A stretch of 7,902 nucleotides of DNA, from the NCBI GenBank assembly GCA_036351435.1, contig JAZBPA010000063.1, positions 1-7,902 of the forward strand, read 5' to 3'. The notes beneath the pieces are model-generated. The model was given only the letters and a program-made list of their open reading frames with translations. It did not search any database and was not told the DNA's origin. The translations under genes were made by a program, and so were the position numbers. Below are positions 6,748-7,902 of the stretch, in pieces. Position 1 is the first letter of the stretch. Every line of letters begins with the position of its first letter. The DNA is from JAAUQA01 sp036351435. Its GTDB lineage: Bacteria; Pseudomonadota; Gammaproteobacteria; Competibacterales; Competibacteraceae.

Positions 6748-7902
6748 TCAGGGCGATGCCGGTGAAGTGGTAACAAGGCGTTCTCCAAGCAGGGCTTTGG
6801 CCTCGCCCAAATGCCAATCCACAGCGTCTAAATCCTGGTGCGCCTTGTAAATCCAGGCTTCTCCCCAATAAATATTGCAGCTGGTCTCGGCCCGCAACAG
6901 ATGCCAATGCGCTTGATTGATCAGTCGAGTGAGTTCGCCATTCGGCTCCGGCAGCGTTGCCGCGCTGTCAGCAATGCGATGGAATTCCCGGCTGACCTCA
7001 TGAATCCGCCGCGAGGTATCGCGTTGCGCCTGAGAACCCTGCCATTGATGAAAGTCCCAACCGTGATGGACATCGGTGTTCCACGCACCACGCCGCACCG
7101 TGACCTTGCCTTCGGCGCCGAACTGATCAAGGTAGGCGCTAATAAAGGTGGGGCGCATGTTGGAATTACCCGCCCGTATTTCGTCCAGCGCGTGACGATA
7201 AAAATAGGTCCAGAAATTGGCTGAGGGATGGACATTGCGGAACCAGCCACCATTATCACCGTCGGTGGCGGTGGTGACCAAGGGCGGGAAATCGCACCAT
7301 TTGGTACGCTCTTGCAGTTCGTTATAAAACCAACCGTAATCCATACCGGCCAATTGCGCATCCGACAACGAGCGGTCGCGGACCACGATAACGATCTCAG
7401 CACCGTCGTATTCGGCGATATGCGGCCGATACAGCAACTCATGCCAACTCATGTCATCGACCGGGTCGACGTATTCACAGTCCACCATGACGTAGCGGTA
7501 GCCGGCTTTTTGCAAATGCGGAATGAGCGCCATATCGAAGCCCATTTCGGGTGGCCAAAAGCCGTTGAATTGACTGCGCCAGAAGGCATGTTTGGCCATC
7601 GCCTGCCAGCGGGCGATCTGTTCGTCCCAGTCCGCCTCCGGCGTCAACGCCAACACGGGGTGGTAATAACCGGTGCCGAGAATTTCGAATAGCTGTTGGT
7701 TTTGCAAATACCACAACAACGAACCGCAATCGACCATCCCGTAAGTTCGGCTCTGAAATTCGGGATTAGCCAGCGACTCCAGCAACGTGCCGGAGAACGA
7801 TAAATTTACCCGGGCAATATCTTCATAGCCCCACAAGGTGCGGGGCATTCGGTCATAAGCGAATAGGATCTCTTTGGCTTCCCATTCGTTGGTATCCAAC
7901 AA
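6748..7902 (-). CDS. Glycoside hydrolase family 57 enzyme, N-terminus outside the window
   Basis: The C-terminal 384 or so residues of a GH57 protein are visible; the frame stays open to the window edge (TTG TTG GAT), so the true start and conserved region 1 (His-x-Pro type, usually near the N-terminus) lie beyond it. Numbered from the edge: region 2 is FEILGTGYYHPVLALTP (72-88); region 3 is NGFWPPEMGFD (113-123), with E119 in the place of the catalytic nucleophile; region 4 is TATDGDNGGW (211-220), with D214 in the place of the general acid/base. The C-terminal helical part (~324-372), with HWHLLRAETSCNIYWGE, resembles region 5. Known GH57 enzymes retain configuration and act on alpha-glucans (alpha-amylase, 4-alpha-glucanotransferase, branching enzyme, amylopullulanase); which reaction applies here cannot be told. 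No signal peptide can be judged. It ends TGA 6750-6748, 20 bases before mfd, so the two may be co-transcribed. Family is well supported; substrate is not. Confidence 0.9.
   Translation of the reverse strand: MLDTNEWEAKEILFAYDRMPRTLWGYEDIARVNLSFSGTLLESLANPEFQSRTYGMVDCGSLLWYLQNQQLFEILGTGYYHPVLALTPEADWDEQIARWQAMAKHAFWRSQFNGFWPPEMGFDMALIPHLQKAGYRYVMVDCEYVDPVDDMSWHELLYRPHIAEYDGAEIVIVVRDRSLSDAQLAGMDYGWFYNELQERTKWCDFPPLVTTATDGDNGGWFRNVHPSANFWTYFYRHALDEIRAGNSNMRPTFISAYLDQFGAEGKVTVRRGAWNTDVHHGWDFHQWQGSQAQRDTSRRIHEVSREFHRIADSAATLPEPNGELTRLINQAHWHLLRAETSCNIYWGEAWIYKAHQDLDAVDWHLGEAKALLGERLVTTSPASP

Noticed and set aside
6728..6907. Upstream ATG start for Mfd at 6907 (1206 residues)
   Set aside because: The 60 extra residues overlap the GH57 C-terminal coding region, have no match to Mfd N-termini, and make the protein longer than the family norm.
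7228..7692. 154-codon open frame on the plus strand
   Set aside because: It is antisense to the GH57 catalytic region, which carries the conserved motifs. No family resemblance or ribosome site was seen.
1..7902. Mobile elements, CRISPR arrays, tRNA/rRNA genes, tandem repeats
   Set aside because: The whole window is taken up by four conserved minus-strand genes. I saw no direct repeat series, terminal inverted repeats, transposase or integrase motifs, or RNA gene signatures.

Overview
The window is a dense run of four genes, all on the minus strand. It holds no RNA gene, mobile element, CRISPR array or gene-free stretch above 300 bases. The largest gap between genes is about 20 bases. Read in the direction of transcription (right to left), the order is: the 3' part of a glycoside hydrolase family 57 (GH57) gene (7902-6748), mfd (6727-3287), a helicase-associated protein of about 613 residues (3268-1427), and the first 476 codons of an XPB-type DNA repair helicase (1430-1). 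The spacings are 20 bases, about 18 bases and a 4-base ATGA overlap, so the layout looks like a single operon. No promoter or terminator can be pointed to inside the window.

The Mfd protein is very close to the Escherichia coli type along its whole length (1146 versus 1148 residues, with the same motifs and no large insertions). This points to a proteobacterium, most likely a gammaproteobacterium. GC content is moderate to somewhat high. An environmental lineage that also carries XPB and GH57 genes would fit, but the genus cannot be fixed from this sequence.

The biological theme is DNA repair linked to transcription. Mfd removes stalled RNA polymerase and recruits UvrA. XPB is the bacterial/archaeal relative of the TFIIH translocase that opens DNA in eukaryotic nucleotide excision repair and transcription initiation. 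The gene between them encodes an XPB-associated protein of the kind that sits next to XPB in other bacteria (for example Rv0862c beside Rv0861c in Mycobacterium tuberculosis). Its last ~148 residues can be aligned by eye with residues 8-162 of XPB itself, so the two neighbours appear to share a paralogous domain. This recalls the eukaryotic XPB-p52 pair, whose related 'clutch' domains bind each other, and raises the testable idea of a minimal TFIIH-like XPB-p52 module encoded in line with the transcription-repair coupling factor. The GH57 enzyme belongs to alpha-glucan metabolism, and its link to the repair genes may be only positional.
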